From Nipponacmea schrenckii (Eukaryota > Mollusca > Gastropoda > Lottiidae): DNA of 64,000 nucleotides. Positions 51,401-64,000 of this stretch are shown here, one piece after another. Under the pieces are notes generated by a model that worked only from the letters and a program-made list of their open reading frames with translations, was not told where the DNA came from and ran no database searches. The first letter of the stretch is position 1. Every line of letters starts with the position of its first letter. The translations under genes were made by a program, and so were the position numbers. The stretch spans positions 14,539,398 through 14,603,397 of the forward strand of contig JAUJPP010000003.1 of assembly GCA_030562195.1 (NCBI GenBank), read 5' to 3'.

Positions 51401-53964
51401 CAAAACCAACAGAATCATCCGGTACCGATTGTATGAGAGCTGATTGTATGCTAGAGTCATCAAGCCTAGACAGTTCAAAACCAACAGAATCCTCAAATTC
51501 CGACATCACAAAAGCAAGTGAATCAAGTTCCGACAACACAAAACCAGCAGAAACATCCGAGTGTATGACACCTGATTGCATGTCTGAATCGTCAATTCTT
51601 GACGGTTCAAAACCTACGGAATCCGCAAGACCAGATAGTTCAAAAGCAACAGAATCATCCAGTTCCGACTGTATGACACCCGACTGTATGTCGGAATCAT
51701 TAAGCCCAGATAGTTCCAAACCTACAGAATCAGCAAGCTCCAACAACACAAAGCCAACAGAACCATCAAATTCCGACAACACAAAACCAACAGAAACATC
51801 AAGTTCCGACAACACAAAACCAAAAGAATCATCAAGTTCCGACAACAAAAAACCAACAGAATCATCAAGTTCCGACAACACAAAACCAACAGAATCATCA
51901 AGTTCCGACAACACAAAACCAACAGAATCATCAAATTCCGACAACACAACACCAACAGAATCATCAAGTTCCGACAACACAAAACCAACAGAATCATCAA
52001 ACATAGATAGTTCAAAACCTTCAGAATCCTTAAGTCCCGACAGCACAAAACCAACAGAAACACCAAATTCCGAAAATACAAAACCAACAGAATCATCACG
52101 TACCGACTGTATGACACCTGACTGCATGCCGGAATCATCAAGCCCAGATAGCTCAAAACCAACAGAATCATCAAATTCCGACAACAAAAAACCAACAGAA
52201 TCATCAAATTCCGACAAAACAAAACCAACAGAATCATCAAATTCCGACAACACAAAACCAACAGAATCGTCAAGTTCCGATTGCATGACACCTGATTGCA
52301 TGTCAAACCCAAAATCTACAGAATCACCAAGTTCGGATATGACAAAACCAACGGAATCATCAAGCTCCGACTGTATGACAGTTGATTGTATGTCTGAATC
52401 TTCAAGCCCAGATGGTTCAAAAACTACAGAATCTGCAAGCTCTGAAATGACAAAATCAACAGAATCAGCTAATTTCGATATGACAAAACCATCAGAACCA
52501 TCAAGTACCGATTGCATGGCACCTGACTGTATGCAAGATTCAAATTCAGTACCAACTGGCACCGATCAGCTTTCGACTAAAACTAATAGGGAAATGGATA
52601 TAACCACAAACTCAATGGAAACAAATACAGACGAAATGATTACTAATCCTCCATATAGCAAAATTGCAAAAGATCTACCCATCTCTACCACACAGCCTCC
52701 TATCTCCGAAAAACCAACTGACGAGGAGCTTTATCACATTAGTTGCCCCAAGCAGAAGTTTTTAACTGTTAGAAGAAATGATTACCTTGGATGCTCTGAT
52801 GATGGCAAAGTAAGATTTGATTTGTATGGGGCTAGTGTACAAGAGGTAACTTTTGCCGTACCACACCATTCCATACCAAGGTACAGACAAAAAAGGTCTA
52901 CTGGAAGTAAGGTCTTGTGGGAAGACGGGTATCCGAGAGAAAATTGCACTGGTGATGGTGTAGAAGATGATTTGCGGGATGATGGTCTTTCACAACCTGC
53001 AGCTGGAGGTTCCTTGCCAGTTACCATTTATCCCAAGCGAATGCCCTTCTTAAACCTTGCTTTTAAAATGTCTTCAGAGGGGTTGATCGTAACTAAGAAT
53101 CTCCAACCCGTTTTTACCATCGGGGCTTGCTGTAACAATCCTTCAAATATATCAATGACAGCAATAAATACTGATAGCAACACTGCGATACATCTTGGGG
53201 AACAAGAATTCCATCCATCTGAAACAACCAAGTACTGGGTATTCCCTGTTATATCAAGCTGGGATGATCATGATATTGAAGTTCATATCGACTTTTCACG
53301 TCTTCAACAACCAATTCTACTCAATTATATGAAATTCGAGATACGTGAGCTCAATGTAAACGAAAACGATTCACCCAACTCACCTCCAAAAACTCTGCTT
53401 TGTGAAACAGAAGAAGTGAAAGTCGAAGGATTGAAGCAAAATGACGAGGGAAAACCTAAAATGAAATTCAGATTGAATGGTTCAACAACCACAACTGATG
53501 TATCAAGCATGATGTTTTCACCATTCGCCTCTGGAAGTACTGGTGGAATACGAGGACCATCATTAGTCCTTGATTCCTCTGGATCGTGTACATTCAATCC
53601 ATCATCAACAGTCGACGTATCACAATCAACTGCATTCATCTTAGGCTCGACAAATCCAACTCAAGATCCAAAAATAGCCATAGAAGAAGTGGAGCTGGAA
53701 CCAGATGTGACATCAGATAATACTTCAGTCATATTGCACCTTATGGGTGCCTCATTTGGACAGTCAACAATCCGTTTAAAGGTCACTCCAACAGAAACCA
53801 AATTAACATTGCTTCAGGTTGTACCAATCGGCAAGCCGTTATCATCATTCTTCATACCATGTGATGGTAAAGATACAACATTCTCTACGGATGGTGCGGA
53901 TGCTATATCTATTAATGAGCCTTGGAGAGGAATATCTGGTGAGCAGATAACGATTAGAAGATAA
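48476..53964 (+). CDS. Secreted mucin-like protein: carbohydrate-binding-like domain, Cys-punctuated Ser/Thr/Pro repeats, unknown C-terminal domain
   Basis: Exon 1 is 48476-49046 (donor GTGAGC) and exon 2 is 49325-53964 (acceptor TTTCCAG). The join (190 codons plus 1 base) is in frame and gives 1736 aa. Signal peptide: MLTLVLTVCVLGISYG. A short Thr/Pro spacer leads to a domain at about 38-175 that looks like a CBM6/CBM35 beta-sandwich (LIEFEDFAFTNAW, WVDVLSVEIDGKPIGKF, YGVELDALKLEF). Residues about 280-1265 are Ser/Thr/Pro/Asp-rich repeats such as SSSPDSSKPTES and SSSDSTKPTES, with the Cys-pair motif CMTPDCM about 21 times and one degenerate DCTSTDCF before them. The last 450 or so residues are globular with scattered Cys and a furin-like RQKR (1378-1381). 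No membrane segment follows. Dense O-glycosylation or Ser phosphorylation and disulfide cross-linking are likely; a mucus, cuticle or shell-matrix role is inference. I do not recognise the C-terminal domain. Confidence 0.85.
49580..52550 (+). repeat. Coding tandem repeat array of the mucin-like protein
   Basis: About 3 kb of degenerate coding repeats. A 36-39-bp basic unit encodes S-S-S-x-D-x-x-KPTES; higher-order units of about 110-170 bp each end with a CMTPDCMSES-type segment. Near 51740-52000 the short unit alone (SSSDNTKPTE) is repeated about nine times in a row, evidence of recent local expansion. The codon pattern leaves long open frames on the opposite strand that are artefacts. Confidence 0.9.
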
Positions 53965-56900
53965 ACACAACACTCTTACCGATGTTTGATAATCCGGAAG
54001 AATAAGCTTTATTAAACTGAACAAAGCTGACATTAATTGATCATCTATGGATTGGACGGATTATGTCGTGATAACCCGGTTTGGTCATTTTATCTGCAAT
54101 ATAGTGCTCAAATAGACGGTTGAAGCAATTTTTAAACCTTAAATTTTAAAGGAATATTAGACTGAATGTTGCGTGCAATGTAAGATATAAATGGTGACTT
54201 ATTTACCTATAATCTAAAAAATATATTGTTAAAGGGGGTGAATTTTTACATTTGAACTCTCATAAATGTTATTTGATCTATCATTGCTGGCTTTCACAGC
54301 TTGATTGAAATTGTATCTTTTTGTAGTTATTGCACTGCAGAAATATATTTTGTTTATGCCTAACCCCATTAAAATTTACTTATCACAAATTTATTTATTT
54401 ATAGTTACGTCTAATGTATACCTCCATGCTTTTTGGGGAGGGACGCGTTGACAGAAAGAAATCGTCTAACCGTCTGCATAAAACAAAAAAATCTCTCGAT
54501 GGTTGGAAATCGCAAAAAGGAGTAGGTTTATGTCGCTTTCCTGGCAAAATTTCGATCATTTCATGACGTTGTCCATCTTCATTATCCAGAGGAGTGAGAA
54601 GTAAAATCCATTCAATTCATTTTTCTATGCTTTTGTACCTCAGCAGTCTGACATACTTGAATAATTCAAATAAAATGAACGGAGTTTTACGAGTTTTACG
54701 GACGAGAATGACTATTCAAGGGAAAGTTCTGTTTTCGAAAAGGTCATAACAATTGTTGAAGTATGACATGAAATTGAAATAAAATATTAACGACTAGCTC
54801 CCGATAGGCTAATAGGCCAATATCAATGTATTGGTCAATAATATGCTATGTAAGATGCATAATGTAGACAAAACTCAGAATGAATGAACTGAGATACATT
54901 TTCTTGAGAAATTGTCCCTCTCCCAGACAGATGCATGGCTATTTTTGACTAATTTTTGGTCTAGATTTGGAATATGATTCCTAAAATGGCATTTTCTTTC
55001 AGAATTTCTGAGAAAACGAGAAATTTACTTGGGGAAGGTTAATTCTAAAATAGTGGTTTTGTGTGCAGTGACATTCAAGCCGATGTTTATAAAATGAATT
55101 GGTTAAATTTCATAATGACTAGTTCAAAATCTTCGTGGTCATGCTTTATTGAAGTTTTGGACAGAAACCTAGCATTGGCCAGGCTTTCATGTGAAAGTTT
55201 TCAACGAAATTGCTGGAAAAAGTTATAGAAGATTGAATCTCGAGATTTAACATGGAAACAGATGGCAAATGAATAAGCGGCCCATGTCCACATTTAAGTA
55301 GTCTACAGTTATTAGGACTCAGTCCAGTAAAACATTTTATGCTAATGATTCTTTTTAGCCAGTTCTATTTTTTTGAAACCCTCTCTCTCCATACCTTCGG
55401 GGGTTTTTGCATGCCCATTTAAGACTAATTTTTGGTCTAGATTTGAAATTTGATTCTGAAATTGCATTTTCTTTCAGAATTTCTGAGATAATGAGAAATT
55501 TAATTGGCAGAAGGTTATTTCTAAAAATAGTGGTTTTGTGTGCAATGACAGTCAAGCGGATGTTGATAAAATGTAGTGGTTTGCTTTCATTTTGTTAAGT
55601 TCAAAATTTTCATGGTCATGCTATATTGGATTTTTGTACAGAAACCAAGTATTGGCCTGGCTTTCATGTGACATATAATAAAGTTTTCAACGAGATTTCT
55701 GGTAAAAGTTCTAGAAGGTTGAATTTTGTGATTTAACATGGAAATAGATGGCAAATGAATTAGTGGACTAAGTCCATCACATGTGCGTTAAATTTAAAGG
55801 TGTTATTTCCCCTTCATTGACCAATGAATAAATTGTACAAGAACTTTGACAATGCAAGGGACCTAACTGCGGGTAACAAAATGTGGGGTTATAAGATCTT
55901 TTGAATCATTTTGATTAGAATCGGCGTGGTTTAAAGGGTGTAGCTAATAGTTGATATGCGAGTTTCCAAAGAGAAATCGGGGATTTCTATTCTGACTACA
56001 AGGTGTGTAGCCTATGTGTGTGAAGCCATACATATATTAGTATTGTTCTTATCACTGCTATTTGCACCTGACCAAAATAACTGATAATAATTATAAACCG
56101 GATTATTATTGAACTGATTTGATTGACATCTCACTTAATATTCGTTCTTTTGTTCCATTCCTTGCTATTATTCGTCGTATAAACTTACATAACATATACA
56201 TGTATATATATAAATTGTTGAGAATTCTGTGTTTTATCGATTGATGTACATAGTATCCTCAGAAATACATCGAAAATCTGAAGTGCATACCTGGGCATTC
56301 AAATAGGCCCTCGTCCAGGTAGGTCGGATGATGCATCCTGTTCATTGCAAACATCAAAAAGATATACAGCACTTGATTTTATTTGTTAAAAATTGTTCAG
56401 TTAGAAATTATTTCAGTAAATGAAGGTTACACGTTAGGTTTGGCCTACTGACTATAATTATATCTATATATTTATGTTTGTATACCAAACGTCAAAACAA
56501 CAGGAAAGATATATGGCCTTGACCGAATACTCTTATATCGAAGCTTTATATAGAGAAAACGGCTATCTGTCTCAACCTTATCAACAGGCCTACATAATCA
56601 TAATATTTTGAAGCAGGTTTCGTGTTTATATTATTGAATTTATAGGTTAATAGGATTATTATTATTTATATATAGAAATTACATCAACCATTAAAATACT
56701 GTATTATTGATCTTCTTACGCTGTTATTAAAAAAACCCATAATAGAAACAGGAATTACTGCAAGATCAATGGTATATTTTTTACCAGTTTCATCTTCCAT
56801 CTCTTGTCAGATATTCATTGTTTTGGAGGTCTTGGTCTCAATCACCTTTTCTTTTTTAAGCTGATGTCCATTAAAGATATAAAAAATAGAATAACAAAGG

Positions 56901-59699
56901 AACATGTCGAAAATTGAGGAGATAGACTAAATTTGTAAAAAATAAGTTGGTCAGTGTGTGAAGGTGGTGAGTCCATCAAATCAGCTCAATAATATAGTGC
57001 GGTTGATTTGGATCACTATTCTATAGTAAGTTTTACAGAATGGTGGAAAGGGGAGATGGGGTTGTTCTTGACCACAGGTTATCTTTTAACTATAATTGAG
57101 ATACTTTCAAGACAGGCTATGGAGATCTTTAGGCCAATTCAGCTCTAATAAAATAATAAGACTGTGTGTTTATCAACAGATGTGATCGGTTTATATATAT
57201 TATATTGATTGATACCGCAAACTGTTAATAACTACTGTGTTCTTGAAAATCAGTGTGAACATGACCTTAGTGATAAATGTTTACAAACAGAGCGTATCCA
57301 CCGAGTTTGTCGATCAAATAACTCGTGTGGCCTCTACCTAGACAGATAAACCGGTGTTGTTATCAGCAGATATTGTTGCGAAAAACATTCCTAAGAACTA
57401 GTCACGCGATTTTTTTTTTTTAGCCAACATCCACTACGAGAATTGTGTGGATTTAGTGAGCCAAATTTAAAACTCAAGCTAGGCACTAAACTCAAGTCGA
57501 AATATTCAGAGAAAAAAAGACTTTCTCATTTACTTTCCAAATGTTTACTATCATATCTTATTTTTGTACAGAACTGGTAAATAACTCAAAAACGCAAGTC
57601 AATCTGACACAGAAATTGTCAAATCTAAAAACAATTTTGCACTCAATGTGACATGACTTCATTACTTTACACGAAACTGGTTTCATTGAAATTACATAAG
57701 ATTAAAAAAAATGCACATAAAATGTATCAGTTTTTGTAAGTTTTAAGTAACTCTGAAAGAAACTCTATTAAATGGCATGGGGCCAAAATAAGTCTGTATA
57801 GCAATAACATTCGAACAAATATTTTTTTATGAATAGAGAAGTGCTGGGAAATGTTCCAGGATAGTTTGGCAATAGCAGTAATAACAAGTTTGAGTTTTGT
57901 GTAGATTAATTCAAATCATTCTTGTTTATAAGAAAAAGAATAATCGTTAACAATAAGAGTGACCTTTGTACCTGTGGATTAATGGAGAATTTCAGCGATA
58001 TATCGAGTATTTAGTTCAGCCTATTTTTATTTACAACTATAAATAATAATAGACACTATTATTATTTTCAATAATCATTATATCACCTTTGTGTATAGCT
58101 ATAGGTTGGATCTACACCGTTGATAATTCAGTTAATAGCTTCAACCCTTACAGGGATAGTTCTATGACCAAATATGCAATAGAAATAAATCGATCTTCAA
58201 ATGTACACTGTACAATAATAAAGATTACTGACAACATTTCTTGTGTTGAATATGTGTTGAATATCTGACACGATTTAAATTTATGGGGTATTTGGATATC
58301 ATGGATGTTCTTCATTAGGAATTGTACAATGAAACAGGATATGGTTCTATACATTACAAATCTTTTACATCTCTTTACTACCTTATTAACCTTGAAAAGA
58401 TCAGCAAATATAAAAATATTTGGTTCACCAGCTGATATAGCTCAATTACAGTTACACATCCACTAATAAAACTAAAACCTGTCTTCTAGGAAAGTTATTA
58501 GTAAAGTTGCAATAAATAAGAATACAAAGGCACTTAAAGAGGGTATACTTGAGCTGTTAGTATATATTCATTATAATAATCATATACACAGGGCATTATG
58601 TTTATTCTTTATATAAACAAAATACAAGATAAAGAGATGTTTTAAATAGCAATTTAATGAAGAATGACAATATACAATGTAAAATAGCTGTTTTTGTTGA
58701 GGAATATAAGTGAAACTACTGACATAATTTTGTCATGTAAAAACAATAGAAATAAGAGAAATGTCTTGAAGAATAATAACAGTGTTTTCTGTTAATTACT
58801 AGTAATAAATGATAGCAAATACAAAACAAATATGGTATTCAACACTAATTTACAACACACACAATAAATTCACACATTTAAAACTAATTCTATCATTCAT
58901 ACAACACACTAATCATATATACTATTTCTCAAAAATTCTTAACAACATAAAAAATATCTAAATTGAAATAAATGTCTCTTGGAAACCCATTAGTTCAATG
59001 TGCTTTATATCTTATAATTATTCTTTTCAGATCTTCACATAATAGAAAAGGGTATAGTCTTAGGTTTCACTTCTATCACAAACATTGTTTAATAGCATTT
59101 GTCTTTATCGCTGAATTCAACTATCAACTATGTCCTATAGATTAATAACAAACTGAATAAGATTGTACTATTTCAGCAATTTACCCATTAAATCAGTAGA
59201 ACCTGATATGATATATAATTTGTACAATGAACAAACAAATGGTTCCTGAGTACAACTTCCTCTGCTTTCACACTTTACAATTAGAAATACACCATAGAAA
59301 TCTGTGCTAAAATAATGTATTTTTCTTTAGAAATCTCCATAAAATAACTGGTAGGGTGATGCTAGTTATAATATTCACTTGTATAGGGTGGTAGTAAAAA
59401 TAGTGATACTCACTAATAAGGAACAAGGGCAGGGGAACACAATTGGTATGAATAGCTAACTCCTTTAACATCCACATTTCATCAAAAATGTAGGCAACTT
59501 AACTGGACTGAACTATTCAAGTTACCAAACAAAAGCAAATATAGCAGGCAAATCACTGGCCTAGCACTAAAACATATCACTCTTTGAGATACAGTATTAT
59601 AATAAACTCAGCCATGATTCCTTATAAAATCAACTGTTTATTGGCAGTATTATCTCACTTTCTCTCCCCAATTTATAAATTCATGTTTCATGTTCCTGT
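53965..59699. other. Intergenic region between convergent mucin-like and UBALD genes
   Basis: 5.7 kb without a supported gene. An ATTAAA at 54011 may be the poly(A) signal of the mucin-like gene. The UBALD 3' UTR presumably occupies the right end (minus-strand AATAAA candidate near 58599). A diverged direct repeat lies at about 54947-55760. Confidence 0.55.
54947..55770. repeat. Two-copy direct repeat, about 330-bp copies offset by about 480 bp
   Basis: Segments beginning GACTAATTTTTGGTCTAGAT at 54947 and 55423 run parallel through GGTTTTGTGTGCA and TCATGGTCATGCT-like phrases to GATGGCAAATGAAT (55261 and 55747), with substitutions and small indels. No coding frame is conserved between the copies. 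Confidence 0.7.
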
Positions 59700-62019
<2,320 letters not shown>

Positions 62020-63092
62020 CACATGAAAATGCACCACTTGAAAAAGTCAATTTTTAAGTTCAAATGAACTTAAATATAATTTTTATACAACAAGAACACT
62101 ACAACAGTGACGTCACCCGACATGCCAGGTGCAAGAAATGCGAGAATTTCATGTTATACTGTAACGCTAGGCAATTTTTCGCAAAAACGCAACATTTTGC
62201 ACGCACGCCACGGGAAAAAATGAATTTCACTCTGGATTGTGCACACATTACCTTTAAAAGCATGAGAATCCGAATAAAATTTCACTTCTTCACTGACACT
62301 TGTGAAACGCCGACACGATGCCGCGACTGCCATTGGCATGCTTCAAAATGGTACCAGCAACAGGGAAATTGCCAGACGACTACACTGCGCACATAATGAT
62401 CGCAAGACTCCATCAAAGGTTTCTGCAAACTGGGGGCACAACGTGTGACAACGGCACGTCAGGACCGTCAGATCGTACTGGATCATGTCCGAGACCGGAC
62501 ACTACCAGCGACTAGAACGGCTGCTCAAGTCAAAGGACGACGTGGATTCATTCACCCCAACACCGTAAGGAACTGTCTGCGAGCTAGAGGCATGCGTGCA
62601 CAACGTCCTTATTTCGGCCCCATATTGACGGATCGTCACCGAAACCACGATGTTCACACGTTTCAACAGGACAACGCTAGGCCACACACTGCAAGGGTGT
62701 CCTTACAGTACCTTGCACAGCAGAATATCCCCGTGCTTCAGTAGCCAGGTCTGTCACCCGACCTCTCCCCTATCGAGCACTTATGGGATGAAATTGGACG
62801 ACGTCTTTCACTTCGATGCCAGATGGACAACATCCGGGAACTTGAGGTTGCCCTTGTTCAGGAGTGGAATGCTATCCCTCAGGACACTATCCAGACACTG
62901 ATCAAATCCATGCGACGACGATGCACCGCATCTGTCAATGCAAATGGCGGTCACACCCGTTATTGACTTTCCTGTTTGACCCCTACACCAGTTAAGTCTC
63001 GCTCGCGCTTTAACATTATCGTGAAAAAATTTTACTTCATATATCAACCCGTGGAGTTATTCCAGATTTCGTGATTGGTGCGTTTTCATATG
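62020..63092 (+). mobile_element. Decayed, internally deleted Tc1-like transposon
   Basis: The left end CACATGAAAATGCACCAC (from 62020) resembles the inverse of the right end (GTGATTGGTGCGTTTTCATATG to 63092), with a TA at 62018-62019. It is about 1.07 kb, against about 1.3-1.6 kb for intact relatives. It is markedly GC-richer than its surroundings, so the insertion is foreign to the local base composition. Confidence 0.75.
62300..62968 (+). pseudogene. Broken Tc1-like transposase
   Basis: Fragments in several frames match the Tc1 (IS630/mariner, DDE) transposase order: N-terminal helix-turn-helix remnants, then RGMRAQRPYFGPILTDRHR (about 62585-62643), then a jump directly to FQQDNARPHTARVSL (about 62664), SPDLSPIEHLWDEIGRR (about 62757) and a C-terminal RRRCTASVNANGGHTRY ending in TGA at about 62968. 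The middle part with the first catalytic Asp is deleted, an in-frame stop interrupts after IPVLQ, and there are frameshifts. It is not functional. Confidence 0.8.
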
Positions 63093-63609
63093 GACTGAGT
63101 ATAGGATACGACATTTCATTCAATGAATAATGCACTAGATCAGACTGAACTCAAGCAGCTCAAACTAGTCTTTGATGTTGGGCCTCACAAAGACTCGACA
63201 CCTGACAGGGGTTGTAAAGAGGTTTTCTATCGCGTCATACGGTCGAATGGGAATTGTTTCAGGATATTTTGTAATTTTTCCGTGACATATTCCATGAGGC
63301 ATAATCTTTCAAGGTGGAGTGCATCGAAATATTTGAATAATTAAAAGTTTGCTGTAATAAAAGAGTTCTGATATTGACAAACAGAACAAATGCTTCACTG
63401 TGGTCATATTGATATATGAATTAGTTTACCTAGAGTTGTCTCCTTTCAGAACGTTTGAAAACTTCATCCAATCCGTATAATCTGACTATTTCTTGTTGAT
63501 ATTTTAATGGCTGCCAATGTCTTGTCAAAAGCTTAAAATGGATTGAAATCAATAATTTTTACAGTGTTATGGTACAATTATCTCTTAGCCGAAAAAAAAT
63601 TAATTAAGG

Positions 63610-63700
63610 ATGGGTGGGGCTCTGACATCCCGTAGAAATACGGGTGTTGAATCTGTAGATTTGTCTTCCAACAATGCTTACAGATATCCTCCAAAATCAG
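63610..63700 (+). CDS. MGRN1: MGRN1/RNF157-type E3 ubiquitin ligase, first coding exon (partial)
   Basis: The ATG at 63610 opens 30 codons plus one base before a GT donor at 63701. The peptide contains MGGALTSRR and SSNNAYRYPPKSG, matching the start of mahogunin ring finger-1 and RNF157 (vertebrate MGSILSRR and ANSAYRYPPKSG, from memory). Gly2 with Thr6 fits an N-myristoylation signal, as known for MGRN1. The RING domain and remaining exons lie right of the window; 63701-64000 is intron. The family ubiquitinates TSG101 and acts in endosomal trafficking and melanocortin signalling in mammals. MGRN1 and RNF157 cannot be separated from this exon. Confidence 0.88.
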
Positions 63701-64000
63701 GTAACGTAATTCATTTGCTTCACAATTTCACAATCAGTTATAACTTCAGTCAGTCTTGATTTATTTATCTCTCTGTTATAAGACATTCAGAAAGATAGTG
63801 ATTATTTCCTTATTGTTTTTAGTCCAATACCATCAGTTCATGCCCTTTATAAATTATATATATCTGAATTGGCAAAGATTGTTTGAGTTCTTTTCAATCA
63901 CCGATTTTGAGTTCAGTTAATACTATCTCAATCTGATTAATCCAGATAACATTAATTATTCGGACTTTTTTCGTTACCGTTTTAACCAAAAATGCCTGTT

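Noticed and set aside
50340..52562. 740-codon open frame on the minus strand, and several shorter ones, opposite the mucin-like gene
   Set aside because: They are shadows of the coding repeats: the repeated Ser/Asp/Pro/Thr codons read as open Asp/Ser/Val/Gly/Phe repeats on the other strand. The plus strand has a signal peptide, intron, TATA box and globular end domains.

Overview
The window is a piece of an animal nuclear genome: genes are split by short AT-rich introns with GT...AG borders, and it carries Tc1-like, hAT-like and TTAA-flanked transposon remnants. The mix of genes, plus a Tc1-like element of a type I associate with bivalves and other molluscs, suggests a marine lophotrochozoan, probably a mollusc. 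That assignment is inference. No CRISPR array, operon or bacterial feature is present.

Layout from left to right: (1) 389-793 (+), the last two exons of a long-chain acyl-CoA synthetase (ACSL). (2) 4956-10381 (-), a complete 12-exon heparan sulfate N-deacetylase/N-sulfotransferase (NDST, 903 aa). (3) 10.7-16.7 kb, an intergenic block with a 401-bp MITE, a 1.9-kb foldback element with a 6-bp target duplication, a 1.4-kb TIR element carrying nuclear-receptor DR1 motifs, and two small tandem repeats. (4) 17481-19331 (+), an intronless BRAP (RING/zf-UBP E3 ligase, 616 aa). (5) 22404-42979 (-), a 44-exon cadherin of 1853 aa that I reconstructed exon by exon; all splice phases agree. It resembles protocadherin-15/Cad99C, but its N-terminal tip block is present three times and it ends in a GPI-anchor-like signal rather than a membrane span plus tail. 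(6) 48476-53964 (+), a two-exon gene behind a TATA box. It encodes a secreted 1736-aa protein with a carbohydrate-binding-like N-terminal domain, about 1000 residues of Ser/Thr/Pro-rich repeats punctuated by about 21 Cys-pair motifs, and an unrecognised C-terminal domain. (7) 59700-61346 (-), a complete three-exon UBALD gene. (8) 62020-63092, a decayed, internally deleted Tc1-like transposon. (9) 63610-63700 (+), the first coding exon of an MGRN1/RNF157-type E3 ligase that runs off the window.

The housekeeping genes (ACSL, NDST, BRAP, UBALD, MGRN1) share no obvious pathway. The most unusual content is the cadherin gene, built by repeated block duplication, together with a minisatellite in it that copies a splice acceptor, and the cysteine-punctuated mucin-like gene. 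These two start divergently, 5.5 kb apart, and both products are predicted to be extracellular.
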